A stretch of DNA of 64,000 bases from Candidula unifasciata (GCA_905116865.2 CAJHNH020004835.1:491107-555106), one strand, 5' to 3'; positions 10,801-20,693 are shown, counted from the stretch's first letter. A program made the numbers and translations. Notes: generated by a model from the sequence alone, not told the origin.

Positions 10801-11935
10801 ACATGGATAGTAACCCATAAGAGCAATGATTGAGGTTTGAACAAAGAATCAACATCATGGCACATGGCTAGTAACCCATAAGAGCAATGTTTGAGGTTTG
10901 AACAAAGAATCAACATCATGGCACATGGATAGTAACCCATAAGAGCAATGATTGAGGTTTGAACAACAGATCAACATCATGGCACACGGCTAGTAACCCA
11001 TAAGAGCAATGATTGAGGTTTGAACAAAGAATCAACATCATGGCACATGGATAGTAACCCATAAGAGCAATGATTGAGGTTTGAACAAAGAATCAACATC
11101 ATGGCACATGGCTAGTAACCCATAAGAGCAATGTTTGAGGTTTGAACAAAGAATCAACATCATGGCACATGGCTAGTAACCTACAAGGGCAATGTCTGAG
11201 GTTTAAACAACGGATCAACATCATGGAACATGGGTAGTAACCTACAAGGGCAATGTCTGAGGTGTGAACAAAGAATCAACATCATGGCACATGGCTAGTA
11301 ACCCATAAGAGCAATGTTTGAGGTTTGAACAAAGAATCAACATCATGGCACATGGCTAGTAACCCATAAGAGCAATGTTTGAGGTTTGAACAAAGAATCA
11401 ACATCATGGCACATGGATAGTAACCCATAAGAGCAATGATTGAGGTTTGAACAACAGATCAACATCATGGCACACGGCTAGTAACCCATAAGAGCAATGA
11501 TTGAGGTTTGAACAAAGAATCAACATCATGGCACATGGATAGTAACCCATAAGAGCAATGATTGAGGTTTGAACAAAGAATCAACATCATGGCACATGGC
11601 TAGTAACCCATAAGACCAATGTTTGAGGTTTGAACAAAGAATCAACATCATGGCACATGGCTAGTAACCTACAAGGGCAATGTCTGAGGTTTAAACAACG
11701 GATCAACATCATGGAACATGGGTAGTAACCTACAAGGGCAATGTCTGAGGTTTGAACAAAGAATCAACATCATGGCACATGGCTAGTAACCCATAAGGGC
11801 AATGATTGAACTTTGAACAACGGATCAACATCATGGCACACGGGTAACAACCCACAAGGGCAATGTTTGAGGTCTCAACAACAGATCAACATCATGGCAC
11901 ATGGGTAGTAACCCACAAGGGCAATGTTCACAGCA
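7817..11935 (+). repeat. 61-bp minisatellite, about 67 copies
   Basis: Units of 61 bp carry GAGGTTTGAACAA, ATCAACATCATGGCAC and 'ctagtaaccca.aag.gcaatg'. Variable positions (aacaacaga/aacaaagaa, acatgg/acacgg, cataag/cacaag) recur in blocks, giving higher-order repeats. The array starts about 12 bases from the acceptor of the exon at 7664-7805. The unit matches the 3' part of SINE-B copies at 54845 and 63446 ('gaggttt...gatcaacatcatggcacac.ggtagtaacccataag'), so the array is most simply a SINE tail amplified in place. Confidence 0.97.
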
Positions 11936-11939
11936 AGAT

Positions 11940-12735
11940 AAATATCAGAGATATGGTGGGCAGCATTCTCCATATGTTAACCTAACATTATCATCATGTA
12001 CCTGGTGGTAGGCTGTCATGTTTTACCACCTCACATGATCATTAACTCTTTTATTTCCTAGCTACATCTGGTGTGGGAATGACTCAACCTTTTGACTTCA
12101 CGCCACGGCATATTGTATGTACTATCTTACTTTCTATATTTGGTCAGAATATACTACACAAATCTGGTTTTTCAAAAATAGTCACTGCTTCTTGCGAAGC
12201 CACGAATCCTGGAAGAATTGGGACTAAAGTGCATGGCTGAAACAAAACTAGCGGACAGAGAAAGATCGGGGAAGTTGTTTCCAGGACGTGTGACTGCAGA
12301 GACTTGTGAGTTGGACCGTTAGATTACAGTGTGTTGTGTTTAGACCATAGTGACCGACAGTCTGTGTTACAATATGATTTGTTAGACAGTAGCTGGTTAG
12401 GTATTACAGTTGGTCTGGTAGCTAAGGCGGGTTTGTACTGGTTGTTGTGATTTGATCTGTTCTGACTCATTTTGCCCTGCACTCGGCAGACGCTCCACGA
12501 CCCTGGTGTGGAGTTCAGTTACAGAGAAAAAGAGCTGTACAGAAGCAGCGTTGGTTCGGACCCAGGTATTATCCATGGGAACGTGAAGGCCTAGAAGCGA
12601 AAGGTGATTTTTAAAGCCCTCAAGGCCTTTGTTCCAGATAGGGGTGCCCATGACTTTTGAGGCAAACTACTGACTTGTTATACTGTCCTGTACATTGAAG
12701 ATTGTTGTGTGCTCTTTAGGTGTGTGGGTTTAGTG
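11940..12735. other. Intron, no recognised element
   Basis: Nothing can be assigned here. A minus-strand ORF at 12397-12651 shows no motif. Near 12590 the short block 'aggcctagaagcgaaaggtg' also occurs, diverged, near 1640. Confidence 0.4.
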
Positions 12736-12739
12736 TGTT

Positions 12740-14340
12740 TAGGGTAGATTATCTGTCACGGGTCTACAACACCGGTCATATGCCGTTACGGCAGATATAA
12801 GATCTCTGACAATCTTTGTCTTTCCCTTTTGGATTTTCGGACCTAGCTGTTGTGATCTCGCATCAAGTATGTTTAATTTATCTTGCCTCTGATTTCGTGA
12901 GTGAGACAGAAGAGAAATATTATCAGCAAAGTCTAGATCATCAAGCTGTTTTGTAGTGGTCCACTGAATTCCGTACCTGCTTTTAGCATTAGCTGTCCAC
13001 ATAATCCAATCTATTGCCAGTAAAACGAGCAAAGGCATTAAAAGACACACCTTTTTTATTTTTTAAATTAAAAATGTATTTGTTAGCTTTCCCTCATAAA
13101 GAACAGGACATTTTGTGTCTTTATATGTTGCGTGTATTAAGTTAATAATTTTATGTTGGATTCCATAGTGCCCCATTATTTTCCAGAGAGATTCCTTATC
13201 AACAGAGTCAAAAGCATTTCATAATCTATGAATCAGTGTAAAGTGGTGAATTCAATTCAATGATTTGTCCTATTATTTTAAGCAATGTAGCTATCTGGTC
13301 AGTATAGGATCTGTTTGGCCAAAAACCTGACTGTTCATCTCATAGATTTTTATCAATAGCATCTTTTAGTCTTTCCACAATAATCCTCCTTGAAATTTTT
13401 CCAGGGACTGACAGCAACATAATTCCTCTATAGTTTTCACACACCTGTAGTTTACAATTTTTGGGCATTTTCACAAGATATCCTTATCTCCTAGAATTTA
13501 CTCAATAACCTATTAACCTATGTAGCAATTCTGATGACTTGTTCATACTGGCCCTAATAACTTTTGCTGGGATACACTCTGGAACTGCCCAATTTCCTTC
13601 CTCCAGAAGATTGATAGCTTTCCTAATTTCCTCTTTAGATGGCATCTCACAGATATCCAGTTCCATTTCTGAAGGCTGGATATCTGGAGGAACCTCTGGG
13701 GCTGGTCTATTCAGCATTATTTCAAAACAGCCCATCTGTCCATTTGATCTTTAGGGTTGGTGAGTACCTACCACAAGAAGCGGAGACAGCAGCAGTAAAA
13801 GGAAACCTCAGAGACCTTTGTAGTAACACAAGGAAATTAGTAGGTAAATATAGTCAACCAACTGGTTCAATCTAAAATAGTCAAGGAAAGGTACTCGCCA
13901 ACCCTAAATATTTCGTTTTATGCGCCCTTATTCAGTTCCTAACTTCCTTATTATTTTCTGTGTATTTTTCCTGAGCTCTAGCTTTAGCAGCTCTAATTTT
14001 GCAATTGTTAAAGTCTGACTTTTTACTTTTCCTTTCTTCAATCATTTTAATGGTTTTTGGTGTTATCAACATCTTTTGTTTCGACACAAGATTCATTCAA
14101 AAATTCCCTTGATCTGATCCCAGCAGACTTCAGTGCTTATCTCTTCAGGTAACTGCTGGAACACCTGGTACTTATTAGAGACTGCAACTAAAAATTGTTC
14201 CTTAACTTCTTTATCTCTGAAATATCCTATATTACACTGGTTTCTAGGATTATAAGACATTATATAGATTTTAAGTTTCAACTTGATTTCAGTATAAAAG
14301 CCAAATAACACATTTATACTGGGGGCACGGAACAATGGTT
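12740..14340 (-). pseudogene. RTE-like LINE relic with internal inversion
   Basis: Minus-strand pieces in element order: an upstream endonuclease-linker region (14335-13915); 'MLNRPAPEVPPDIQPSEMEL' with 'PSKEEIRKAINLLEEGNWAV' (13735-13502); 'CENYRGIMLLSVPGKISRRI' (about 13480-13380); and 'GIQWTTTKQLDDLDFADNIS' with the degenerate catalytic FADN (13050-12739). Many stops interrupt the frame. The linker 13750-13912 reads in the opposite orientation, so a short segment has been inverted. It is typical of RTE-type RTs, and clearly dead. Confidence 0.85.
13745..13912 (+). other. Inverted segment within the LINE relic
   Basis: On the plus strand this reads EYLPQEAETAAVKGNLRDLC and then SNTRKLVGKYSQPTGSI, the linker expected between endonuclease and RT, although the surrounding LINE is on the minus strand. 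It is bounded by inverted repeats TTTAGGGTTGGTGAGTACC and its near complement GGTACTCGCCAACCCTAAA, which probably mediated or mark the inversion. Confidence 0.75.
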
Positions 14341-14790
14341 TCGAAGTAGTCCAGTGCAGGTGGGTTCTCAGGTGGATGCAATTTTTTACAATATCTGTCT
14401 TGGGTCATTAAGCGTTACAAATGATAGGTAGCTGAGCTAGGGCGTGCTTGGTTGCTTGGTATGCTGTGATGTTAGTGACTCCTTCAAACTATCTTCTTCC
14501 AGAGCTCTTTGTTAGGTTCATTCTCACTAAGTGGCCAAATCATTTCAGTCTTTGTTTCTGAATGAATTTAACTACGGGTATTGTTCCAATAGTTTTTCTC
14601 TCTTTATTTCTCACACAATCTCTTCTGGTTTTGATCGCAGTTTTTCTCAAGCCTCTCATTTCGCAGGTGCTTAGGTTTCTTTTGTGTTCTTTGGTTGATG
14701 TCCAAGTCTGATGCTGATAACCAACAGTTGGAACAAGGATTACATTTGTAATTTCTTGCAATCTCTGTTTACCTAGGAAAGTAATCAACA
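14341..14790 (-). pseudogene. RTE-like LINE C-terminal fragment
   Basis: Encodes 'GYQHQTWTSTKEHKRNLSTC', 'EMRGLRKTAIKTRRDCVRNK' and 'KFIQKQRLKWFGHLVRMN', the region after the RT thumb. It belongs to the same family as the 12740-14340 relic but precedes it in element order, so it is a separate copy or a rearranged piece. It abuts the 46-47 bp array at 14767; the array's first unit is fused to its reading frame. Confidence 0.8.
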
Positions 14791-15630
14791 TCTTACCTCT
14801 GTTCTTGAGACAGTTTACCTAGGAAAGTAATCAACATCTTTCCTCTGTTCTTGAGACAAGTTTACCTAGGAAAGTAATCAACATCTTTCCTCTGTTCTTG
14901 AGACAAGTATACCTAGGAAAGTAATCAACATCTTACCTCTGTTCTTGACACAAGTTTACCTAGGAAAGTAATCAACATCTTACCTCTGTTCTTGAGACAG
15001 TTTACCTAGGAAAGTAATCAACATCTTTCCTCTGTTCTTGAGACAAGTTTACCTAGGAAAGTAATCAACATCTTACCTCTGTTCTTGAGACAAGTTTACC
15101 TAGGAAAGTAATCAACATCTTACCTCTGTTCTTGAGACAGTTTACCTAGGAAAGTAATCAACATCTTACCTCTGTTCTTGAGACAGTTTACCTAGGAAAG
15201 TAATCAACATCTTACCTCTGTTCTTGAGACAAGTTTACCTAGGAAAGTAATCAACATCTTACCTCTGTTCTTGAGACAGTTTACCTAGGAAAGTAATCAA
15301 CATCTTACCTCTGTTCTTGAGACAGTTTACCTAGGAAAGTAATCAACATCTTACCTCTGTTCTTGAGACAAGTTTACCTAGGAAAGTAATCAACATCTTA
15401 CCTCTGTTCTTGAGACAAGTTTACCTAGGAAAGTAATCAACATCTTACCTCTGTTCTTGAGACAGTTTACCTAGGAAAGTAATCAACATCTTACCTCTGT
15501 TCTTGAGACAAGTTTACCTAGGAAAGTAATCAACATCTTACCTCTGTTCTTGAGACAAGTTTACCTAGGAAAGTAATCAACGTCTTACCTCGTTCTTGAG
15601 ACAGTTTACCTAGGAAAGTAATCAAAATCT
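14767..15630 (-). repeat. 46-47 bp minisatellite made of a splice donor, ~18 copies
   Basis: On the gene's strand each unit reads CAGAG|GTAAGATGTTGATT, then ACTTTCCTAG|GTAAACTTG and TCTCAAGAA. The unit next to the exon at 15634 is the genuine donor ATCAGAG|GTAAGATTTTGATT. The array is therefore a tandem amplification of the exon's last bases, its 5' splice site and the start of the intron. Units differ by 'gacag' against 'gacaag' (46 or 47 bp) and T/A at one position. Confidence 0.95.
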
Positions 15631-15633
15631 TAC

Positions 15634-15778
15634 CTCTGATAGCGCCAGCAGTGCCCAGATGGTAGATGGCTGCCAGGACGGCCATGATACTTTTGACCTC
15701 AGCCTCTGTGACATTCAGGTTACCAAAAGCCTCCAGCAGCTGCAGCCAGGATTCCACTGCCTTCTCCTTTTCCTCTGG
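15634..15778 (-). CDS. MYO18A: Myosin XVIII motor exon
   Basis: This 145-bp exon lies between CCATTCTTCAG and the donor ATCAGAG|GTAAGA, in phases 0 to 1. It encodes 48 residues beginning PEEKEKAVESWLQLLEAFGN and ending in MAVLAAIYHLGTAGAIR. The segment IMAVLAAIYHLG is the conserved motor helix following switch I (canonical 'I..ILAAILHLGN'), and GTAGA in place of GN.. is a class XVIII feature. The donor and the intron sequence beyond it were amplified into the tandem array at 14767-15630, so this authentic donor is followed by about 17 near-copies of itself. Confidence 0.95.
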
Positions 15779-15849
15779 CTGAAGAATGGCAGCAATCACA
15801 AATTTGATTTGTATACAGATGCAATTAACAGAAGAATTTCCTGGGTGTG

Positions 15850-15945
15850 TTTTCAGGGTTCCCAATACGGGGGAAAAGAACAGACCCATTGCTTAACTAA
15901 CAAGCATGTTGTAAAAGTCAACAAATTAACTTTTTTCAATCCCAG
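15850..15945 (+). repeat. R290 fragment
   Basis: Only the 5' third of the repeat is present ('cccaatacgggggaaaagaacagacccattgc', split here by changes, and 'caagcatgttgtaaaagtcaac'). It lies 70 bases upstream of the exon at 15634-15778. Confidence 0.6.
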
Positions 15946-16119
15946 ATGGTTTCAAAGTATAAACCCAATTTGGCAAATAATCACAAAGAAAAGGGTATCA
16001 GTGTGACTTTCAAAGGTACTGTGCTGCATCTAAAATATCTGGCCAGATTGCATCCCCAGACCAAACATGAAATAAACAATAACACACCATGTGTTGTGCA
16101 GAACACACAGACCTAAGCT

Positions 16120-16325
16120 AAGCATATATGGTGTGTTGCCTGGGATAGAAAGTGTTTCCTTCAGAGTCAAACTGCATCTGCCTGAAAGACGAGGAACCAA
16201 CAGTCTGCTTACAAATAAGCCAAATCTGTAAAACGTATGTGCAAGCAAAACAAATTCTGGAAGATGACTAAAGTTCTGAAGTAGATGAATAACCACACAT
16301 TTATGTTAGGGTTTACTAGAGCAGG
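16120..16325 (+). repeat. R290 repeat copy
   Basis: Contains 'gcatctgcctgaaagacgag', 'aaccaacagtctgcttacaa' and 'gtagatgaataaccacaca'. It ends without a GAA run near 'gcaggtaacgcaaagaagagg'. Confidence 0.7.
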
Positions 16326-16489
16326 TAACGCAAAGAAGAGGAAGAAGTAGAACAGACACATAATAAGAACACAATCATCATCATCTACAATCTTCAACAG
16401 CATGTATCAGTTCACGTGCTGACCCCTCCATGCCATGACAAAAGACTGTGTCCAGAATTGTTTTCAACCCCATCTCTTGTGTGTGTGTA

Positions 16490-16800
16490 AGTGTGCGTAT
16501 GCGTGTGTGTGTGTGTGTGTAGGATATGGGGGGAGAAGGGGGAATAGACCCACTGCACACTTAATAAGCATGTCATAAAAGTTGAGTAACTAGGGGAGAT
16601 TGCATGAGGCAAGTAACCAACAGTCTGCACACAAGTAAGCCAGATCTGTAAAACGGATGTGCACACAAGACTCAAGTTTTCTAACAAGGCCAACTCCAGA
16701 CATGGACAAACAATCATGACTTTCCTCCAGAGTTTACAGCTGGCGAACGTGAAGAAGAAGAAGAAGAAGAAGAAGAAGAAGAAGAAGAAGAAGAAGAAGA
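16490..16800 (+). repeat. R290 repeat copy with long (GAA)n tail
   Basis: Preceded by a GT run at 16496-16520. It contains 'gaatagacccactgcacact', 'taagccagatctgtaaaacg' and 'tccagagtttacagctggcg', then (GAA)n at 16755-16801. The intact tail shows which end is 3' for this family. Confidence 0.85.
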
Positions 16801-16804
16801 AATT

Positions 16805-17265
16805 TAAACAGTAGAGTTGAGTTAAGAACTAATATCAAAGCAATCAGGACATTCAAACAAGCATCTCTCATCCCCATCTCCCAACAGGCCTTGACAACAT
16901 CTAGCTTGTTCAGAACCAGCCAGTCCGTCTGCCTATTCATCTCCCAACACATCTTCATGCCCTGGAGAAAATATCCAAAGGACATTAACGACTGGGCTCT
17001 CCAAAAGGATGCTTGCCATTCTCTACAATGCATACCTGTCTCAACTTTCTAAGCATGCTATGTGAGTCACTTACAATCACAACATGTTTGTGTAGTTGGT
17101 TCTCAAGCGAGAGAAAAGCTGCAGTGACCGCCTCTAACTTCATTCTCCAAACAGATGTGGTGATACCATATGCTAGGCTGTGTTGCAAGAAAGGTCATCT
17201 ATTCACCTTTGCAATGAACATCCATTATTTTCTCTTGCCTCTCAACACAGAACTACTTTAAAGAG
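16805..17265 (-). mobile_element. I/Jockey-type LINE fragment, RNase H part
   Basis: Minus-strand reading QHSLAYGITTSVWRMKLEAV, 'TAAFLSLENQLHKHVVIVSD' and 'SHSMLRKLRQ' is the RNase H segment of the family whose longest copy is at 2755-4615. Frameshifts separate the later part ('CWEMNRQTDWLVLNKLD'). Confidence 0.8.
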
Positions 17266-17381
17266 GACAAAAACTAATATTGTTTTGTCTAAACCAAACA
17301 CATAAGCTGTATCATATACTCTCTGTGATGACTAATAAATACATCAATTTCTTATAGCTGTCCTATACACAGTATACAGAC

Positions 17382-17442
17382 CTTGTGTAGTGTAGTCATG
17401 AATAAATTAGCTTCATTGAGATTGTGCAGCTGTAAATCATTT
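17382..17442 (-). CDS. MYO18A: Myosin XVIII 61-bp micro-exon
   Basis: This short exon has the acceptor GTGTGTGTTTCAG and the donor CACAAG|GTCTGT, in phases 2 to 0. Its first A completes the arginine of the previous exon; twenty codons follow, reading NDLQLHNLNEANLFMTTLHK. It bridges the exon ending in the AGADSSLR segment and the exon beginning PEEKEKAV. This corresponds to the stretch after 'FYQLLAG' where motors carry a short variable helix and an 'F..L' motif. It was found by walking the phases because it overlaps no long ORF. A purine/pyrimidine tract of about 700 bp lies upstream in its acceptor-side intron. Confidence 0.9.
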
Positions 17443-17935
17443 CTGAAACACACACAAGTTACCAGCTGTTGAAACTGCTGACTTTACACTGTTTAAAATT
17501 TAAATTTAATGTATTGTATATATTTGTGTCAGATCTTGGCTCCACACACACAAATAGTAACAAATGTTGTAACCTTCCATGGTTGTTTAGAGGTTGTGAA
17601 CTCAGTTTCACAAGCCAAACACACTAAGCCGTGAAGTCAGCTGCAGGTTATTCAGCAGCAGCCACTTTGCATTGATTCTGAACAATTATAAAGCAATGGC
17701 AAACTTCAGAAGATAAAAATAACTGAGTAAAACCACACATGGTAGGTCTGTTTGGCAATGTCCTGAAAAGGATGTACAATTAACTTTAACTGACCATGCA
17801 TGTCACAAGAGGTGACTAAGGAGGGTTGGCTTGAGACAGGAGACCTCGTCAGATTTAACAAAAAATGTACCTATAAAAACGTAACCAATTCCTGAACAAG
17901 TCTACACATGGCTTGATGTGAGGACCTACGCTCCT
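17443..17935. other. Intron, no recognised element
   Basis: AT-rich sequence upstream of the 61-bp exon. A block at 17570-17680 ('ttgtgaactcagtttcacaagccaaacaca') is echoed at 18720-18800, so the two sides of the purine tract share a diverged duplicate of about 100 bp. Confidence 0.4.
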
Positions 17936-17939
17936 TTAA

Positions 17940-18645
17940 GTCTCAAGGAGGAGGAGGAGAAAAAGAAAAAATCAAGGATGATAATAAAGAATAAAAAGAA
18001 GGAGGAGAAGAAGATAAAGATAAAAAAGAAGAATGAGGAGGAGGAGATTAATAGAAAGAACAAGAAAAAGGAGGACAAGAAGATAAAAACAAAGCAGAAG
18101 AAGATAAAGAGAAAGAAGAGGAGGAAGAAGAGGAGGAAGGAAGGAAGAAAGGAAGAAGGAGGAAGAAGAAGGAGGAGGAGAAAGATAAAGGAGGAGGAAG
18201 AAGAAGAAGAAGAAGAAGAAGAAGAAGAAGAAGAAGAAGAAGAAGAAGAAGGAAGAAAAAGAAAGGAAGAAGGAAGGAAGGAGTCAGTAAGGAAGAAGGA
18301 AGAAGGAGAAGGATGAAGGAAGAAGAGGGAGAAAGAAGGAAGAGGAAGAAGAAGGAGGAGGAAGAAGAAGGAAGAAAAAAGAAAAGGAGAAGGAAGAAAG
18401 GAGGAAGTAAGGAAGAAAAGGAGGAAGAAGGAGGAAGGAAGAAGAAGAAGAAAAAAAGAAGAAAGAGGAAGAAGGAAGAAGAAGGAGGAAGAAGGAGGAG
18501 GAGGAAGAAGAAAGAAGAAGAAGGAAGAAGGAGGAGGAGGAAGAGGAGGAGGAGATGGAGGATGAAAAAGAAGAAGAAAAAAGAAGATAAAAAAGAAGGA
18601 GGAGGAGGAATAGGAGGAAGAAGAAGAAGAGAAAGAAGAAGAATA
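17940..18645 (+). repeat. 700-bp polypurine tract
   Basis: An almost uninterrupted run of A and G on the plus strand (GAA, GGA, GGAAGAA units), so the myosin pre-mRNA carries a long pyrimidine run here. The stop-free frames produce lysine/glutamate-rich and serine/phenylalanine-rich shadow ORFs. Mirror-repeat purine tracts can form triplex DNA. Confidence 0.95.
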
Positions 18646-18849
18646 TGGCATATGTTCAACCTCAGAAGTGTATTGCTTCCTATGTAAGAGTAGCAGTATC
18701 ATTTCAAACATATATGCTGGCACTTGTGGCTTTAGGATTATGAATGTAGTTTCACAACTCCAACACACCAGGGTCTGAAGTCAGTCGCAGGTGATTATGA
18801 GCAATGAACCATCCAGAAAGCAAAGGCAAAAAAAAAGAGGGCTATATAA

Positions 18850-19130
18850 CTGTAAAGCGGCGTCCATCGCTTAGATCTTGCGAGTCTGACCCGTAATTCC
18901 AATGTACTGCGATCGAAACCCACTGCTGACTGCATTAATTTTTATCATGGTATGGGGCGTCGCAGGTCGACCCAGCCTAAAATGGGTACCAGGATGTATG
19001 TCCTGGGGAAGTAAAGACGGCCGGCGTAATACTGACCACTTTGCCCGACTGGTCGGTAAAAATGTGGGTGCTCTTTCCACATGCCTGACGTGCCTAAATG
19101 TGTGAAAAGGGATCTTTACTTTACTACTTA
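18850..19130 (+). mobile_element. SINE-A copy, decayed head
   Basis: Contains the body blocks 'ggtcgacccagcctaaaatggg' (broken here by changes), 'aagtaaagacggccggcgta' and the 3' end 'gaaaagggatctttacttta'. The tRNA-like head (from 18855) is recognisable but mutated at the B box ('gcgatcgaaaccc'). It lies just upstream of the donor side of the exon at 19166-19266. Confidence 0.75.
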
Positions 19131-19165
19131 CTTACTATATAACTGAAAATATGTGACATGCTTAC

Positions 19166-19266
19166 CTGAGACTGCTGTCAGCTCCAGCAAGTAACTGGTA
19201 AAAGACATTAAAGTTGTGTTCATTGTCAGGTCTTCTCACAACTCTCGACCTCTCCAGCATCAGGGC
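19166..19266 (-). CDS. MYO18A: Myosin XVIII motor exon
   Basis: This 101-bp exon has the acceptor AAACATTTCAG and the donor CTCAG|GTAAGC, in phases 0 to 2. It encodes [20 protein letters not shown] followed by [14 protein letters not shown]. The string LLERSRVV...E.NFHVFYQLL.G is one of the most conserved stretches of the myosin motor, after switch I, and is kept here with only small changes. It follows the switch I exon at 20551-20693 in frame. Confidence 0.96.
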
Positions 19267-19486
19267 CTGAAATGTTTACAAAACATTATATTTCCAATAT
19301 CTTCACCATTCTAAAACCATGCTTAAGAAGGTTTAAACTTTGACTAGAATTGGATGACAGCATTCAGAAGTCCCGCCTCTATAAACTATCTTGGTTTTGC
19401 ATACCAGAATATGTCAAGGTAAAAGGAAATAAAAGACCTGACAGACTGGCTGTGTCTGTAGTAGTTAGTGGAGTTGAGGGGAGTCA

Positions 19487-19665
19487 AGAATTGACATCAC
19501 AGCACTTGGGGCATTCCTATGCATGCTCTGTCTTCATCTTCAGTAGCCAGCGCAGAGTTCCAGTACTAATGGTACCGGTCGTAATTAGGTTATATGTCCG
19601 TCTTGTCTTTCCTCTGAGTGTAGTGAGCCGGCCAGACTCTCTGGTAACACGCAGGACACAAGTAT
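19487..19665 (-). mobile_element. I/Jockey-type LINE 3' end
   Basis: Reverse complement carries 'tgccccaagtgctgtgatgt' and the 'lkmktehawecp' region, ending at the RNase H-distal tail. Only about 170 bp remain. It continues directly into the 16-bp array. Confidence 0.75.
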
Positions 19666-19955
19666 CAAGGGCACAAGAAATCAAGGGCACAGGTTATCAA
19701 AGGCACAGATTATCAAGGGCACAGGTTATCAAAGGCACAGATTATCAAGGGCACAGGTCATCAAGGACACAGGTTATCAAGGGCACAGGTTATCAAGGGC
19801 ACATGTCATCAAGGACACAGGTTATCAAGGGCACATGTCATCAAGGACACAGATTATCAAGGGCATAATGACACACGTTATCAGGGGTAAAGGTAATCAA
19901 GGACTCAGGACACATGTTATCAAGGACACAGGTTATCAAGGACACAGGTTCTGAA
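19665..19955 (+). repeat. 16-bp minisatellite
   Basis: Units of GGTTATCAAGGGCACA with variants (aggacaca, gtcatcaa), about 17 copies with loss of register at 19865-19920. It overlaps a plus-strand shadow ORF rich in 'SRAQVIKGTG'-type repeats. Confidence 0.9.
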
Positions 19956-19969
19956 TGTTGACAAGATGG

Positions 19970-20495
19970 GCAAGATGCCAACAGACCTTAGTGGTTTTCA
20001 CCCAAAGGAGCGACAAGAAATATGTCATGAACAGCTATGTGGTTTATTCACGGTTTTTATTGACCTGACAAAAGTGTTCGATTTAGTCAACAGAGAGGAG
20101 GGTCTATGGAAGAACGTGGGCAAAATACATCTGCCCACAGAAATGTATCATGACTGTGCAGCAGCTGTATGATGGGATGCAGGCTAGAACCCTAGATAAT
20201 GGTGAATCCAGGATGAGGGTGAACTATCTGAACATTTCCATGTCACAAGCAGTGTAAAACAAAGAAGTGTACTCTATTCAGTATTATTGTGCTTTCTGAC
20301 ACTTTTCGTGACGAAGATATCAAAACTGATATCAGTTTACTGCATCGATGGAAAACTCTTCCACCTTAGGCTGCTCAAAGTGAAAACCAAAGTGAAATCA
20401 TGTATTATTAGGGATCTTTTGTTCGCTGATGACTGCGCTGTTAATGCTGGTTCGGAAGCAGATATGCAGTATATCAAGGACACATTCCCTTAGAC
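19970..20495 (+). pseudogene. LINE RT fragment
   Basis: Plus-strand pieces 'EQLCGLFTVFIDLTKVFDLV' (RT motif with 'F.DL.KAFD'), then after frame breaks 'VKSCIIRDLLFADDCAV' with the catalytic FADD and 'NAGSEADMQYIKDTF'. It lacks everything outside the palm, is broken by stops, and lies against the exon at 20551-20693. Confidence 0.85.
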
Positions 20496-20550
20496 GATGA
20501 TGATGATGAAGATGACAATGATGATGAAATATGTCTTGACTTATCTTTAC

Positions 20551-20693
20551 CTGCACAGATGCTGAGCCAATCTGGCCTGCTGAATCAAAATCCACCGTGA
20601 AAATCTGAGTAAACCGGCTGGCACTGACATTTAAAGATGTCCGGCTGTTGCCGAATGCAGAAAGAATGGTGAACACCGAATTCAGCTTCACCA
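20551..20693 (-). CDS. MYO18A: Myosin XVIII exon with switch I region
   Basis: This 143-bp exon has the acceptor TTGTCCTTTCAG and the donor GTGCAG|GTAAAG, in phases 1 to 0. After a split valine it reads VKLNSVFTILSAFGNSRTSL, then NVSASRFTQIFTVDFDSAGQ. FTILSAFGNSRT matches the motor helix 'PILEAFGNAKT', and NVSASRF replaces the switch I consensus NNNSSRF. Loss of part of the asparagine run is characteristic of class XVIII. It directly precedes the 'LERSRV' exon. Confidence 0.96.

Noticed and set aside
15530..15889. Single-exon reading of 119 codons over the myosin exon
   Set aside because: The middle is a true exon (15634-15778), but the ends read through the donor array and an upstream repeat; splice sites cut it.
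17918..18768. Long lysine/glutamate-rich and serine/phenylalanine/leucine-rich ORFs
   Set aside because: They translate the purine tract; every frame is open because A/G-only sequence rarely makes stops.
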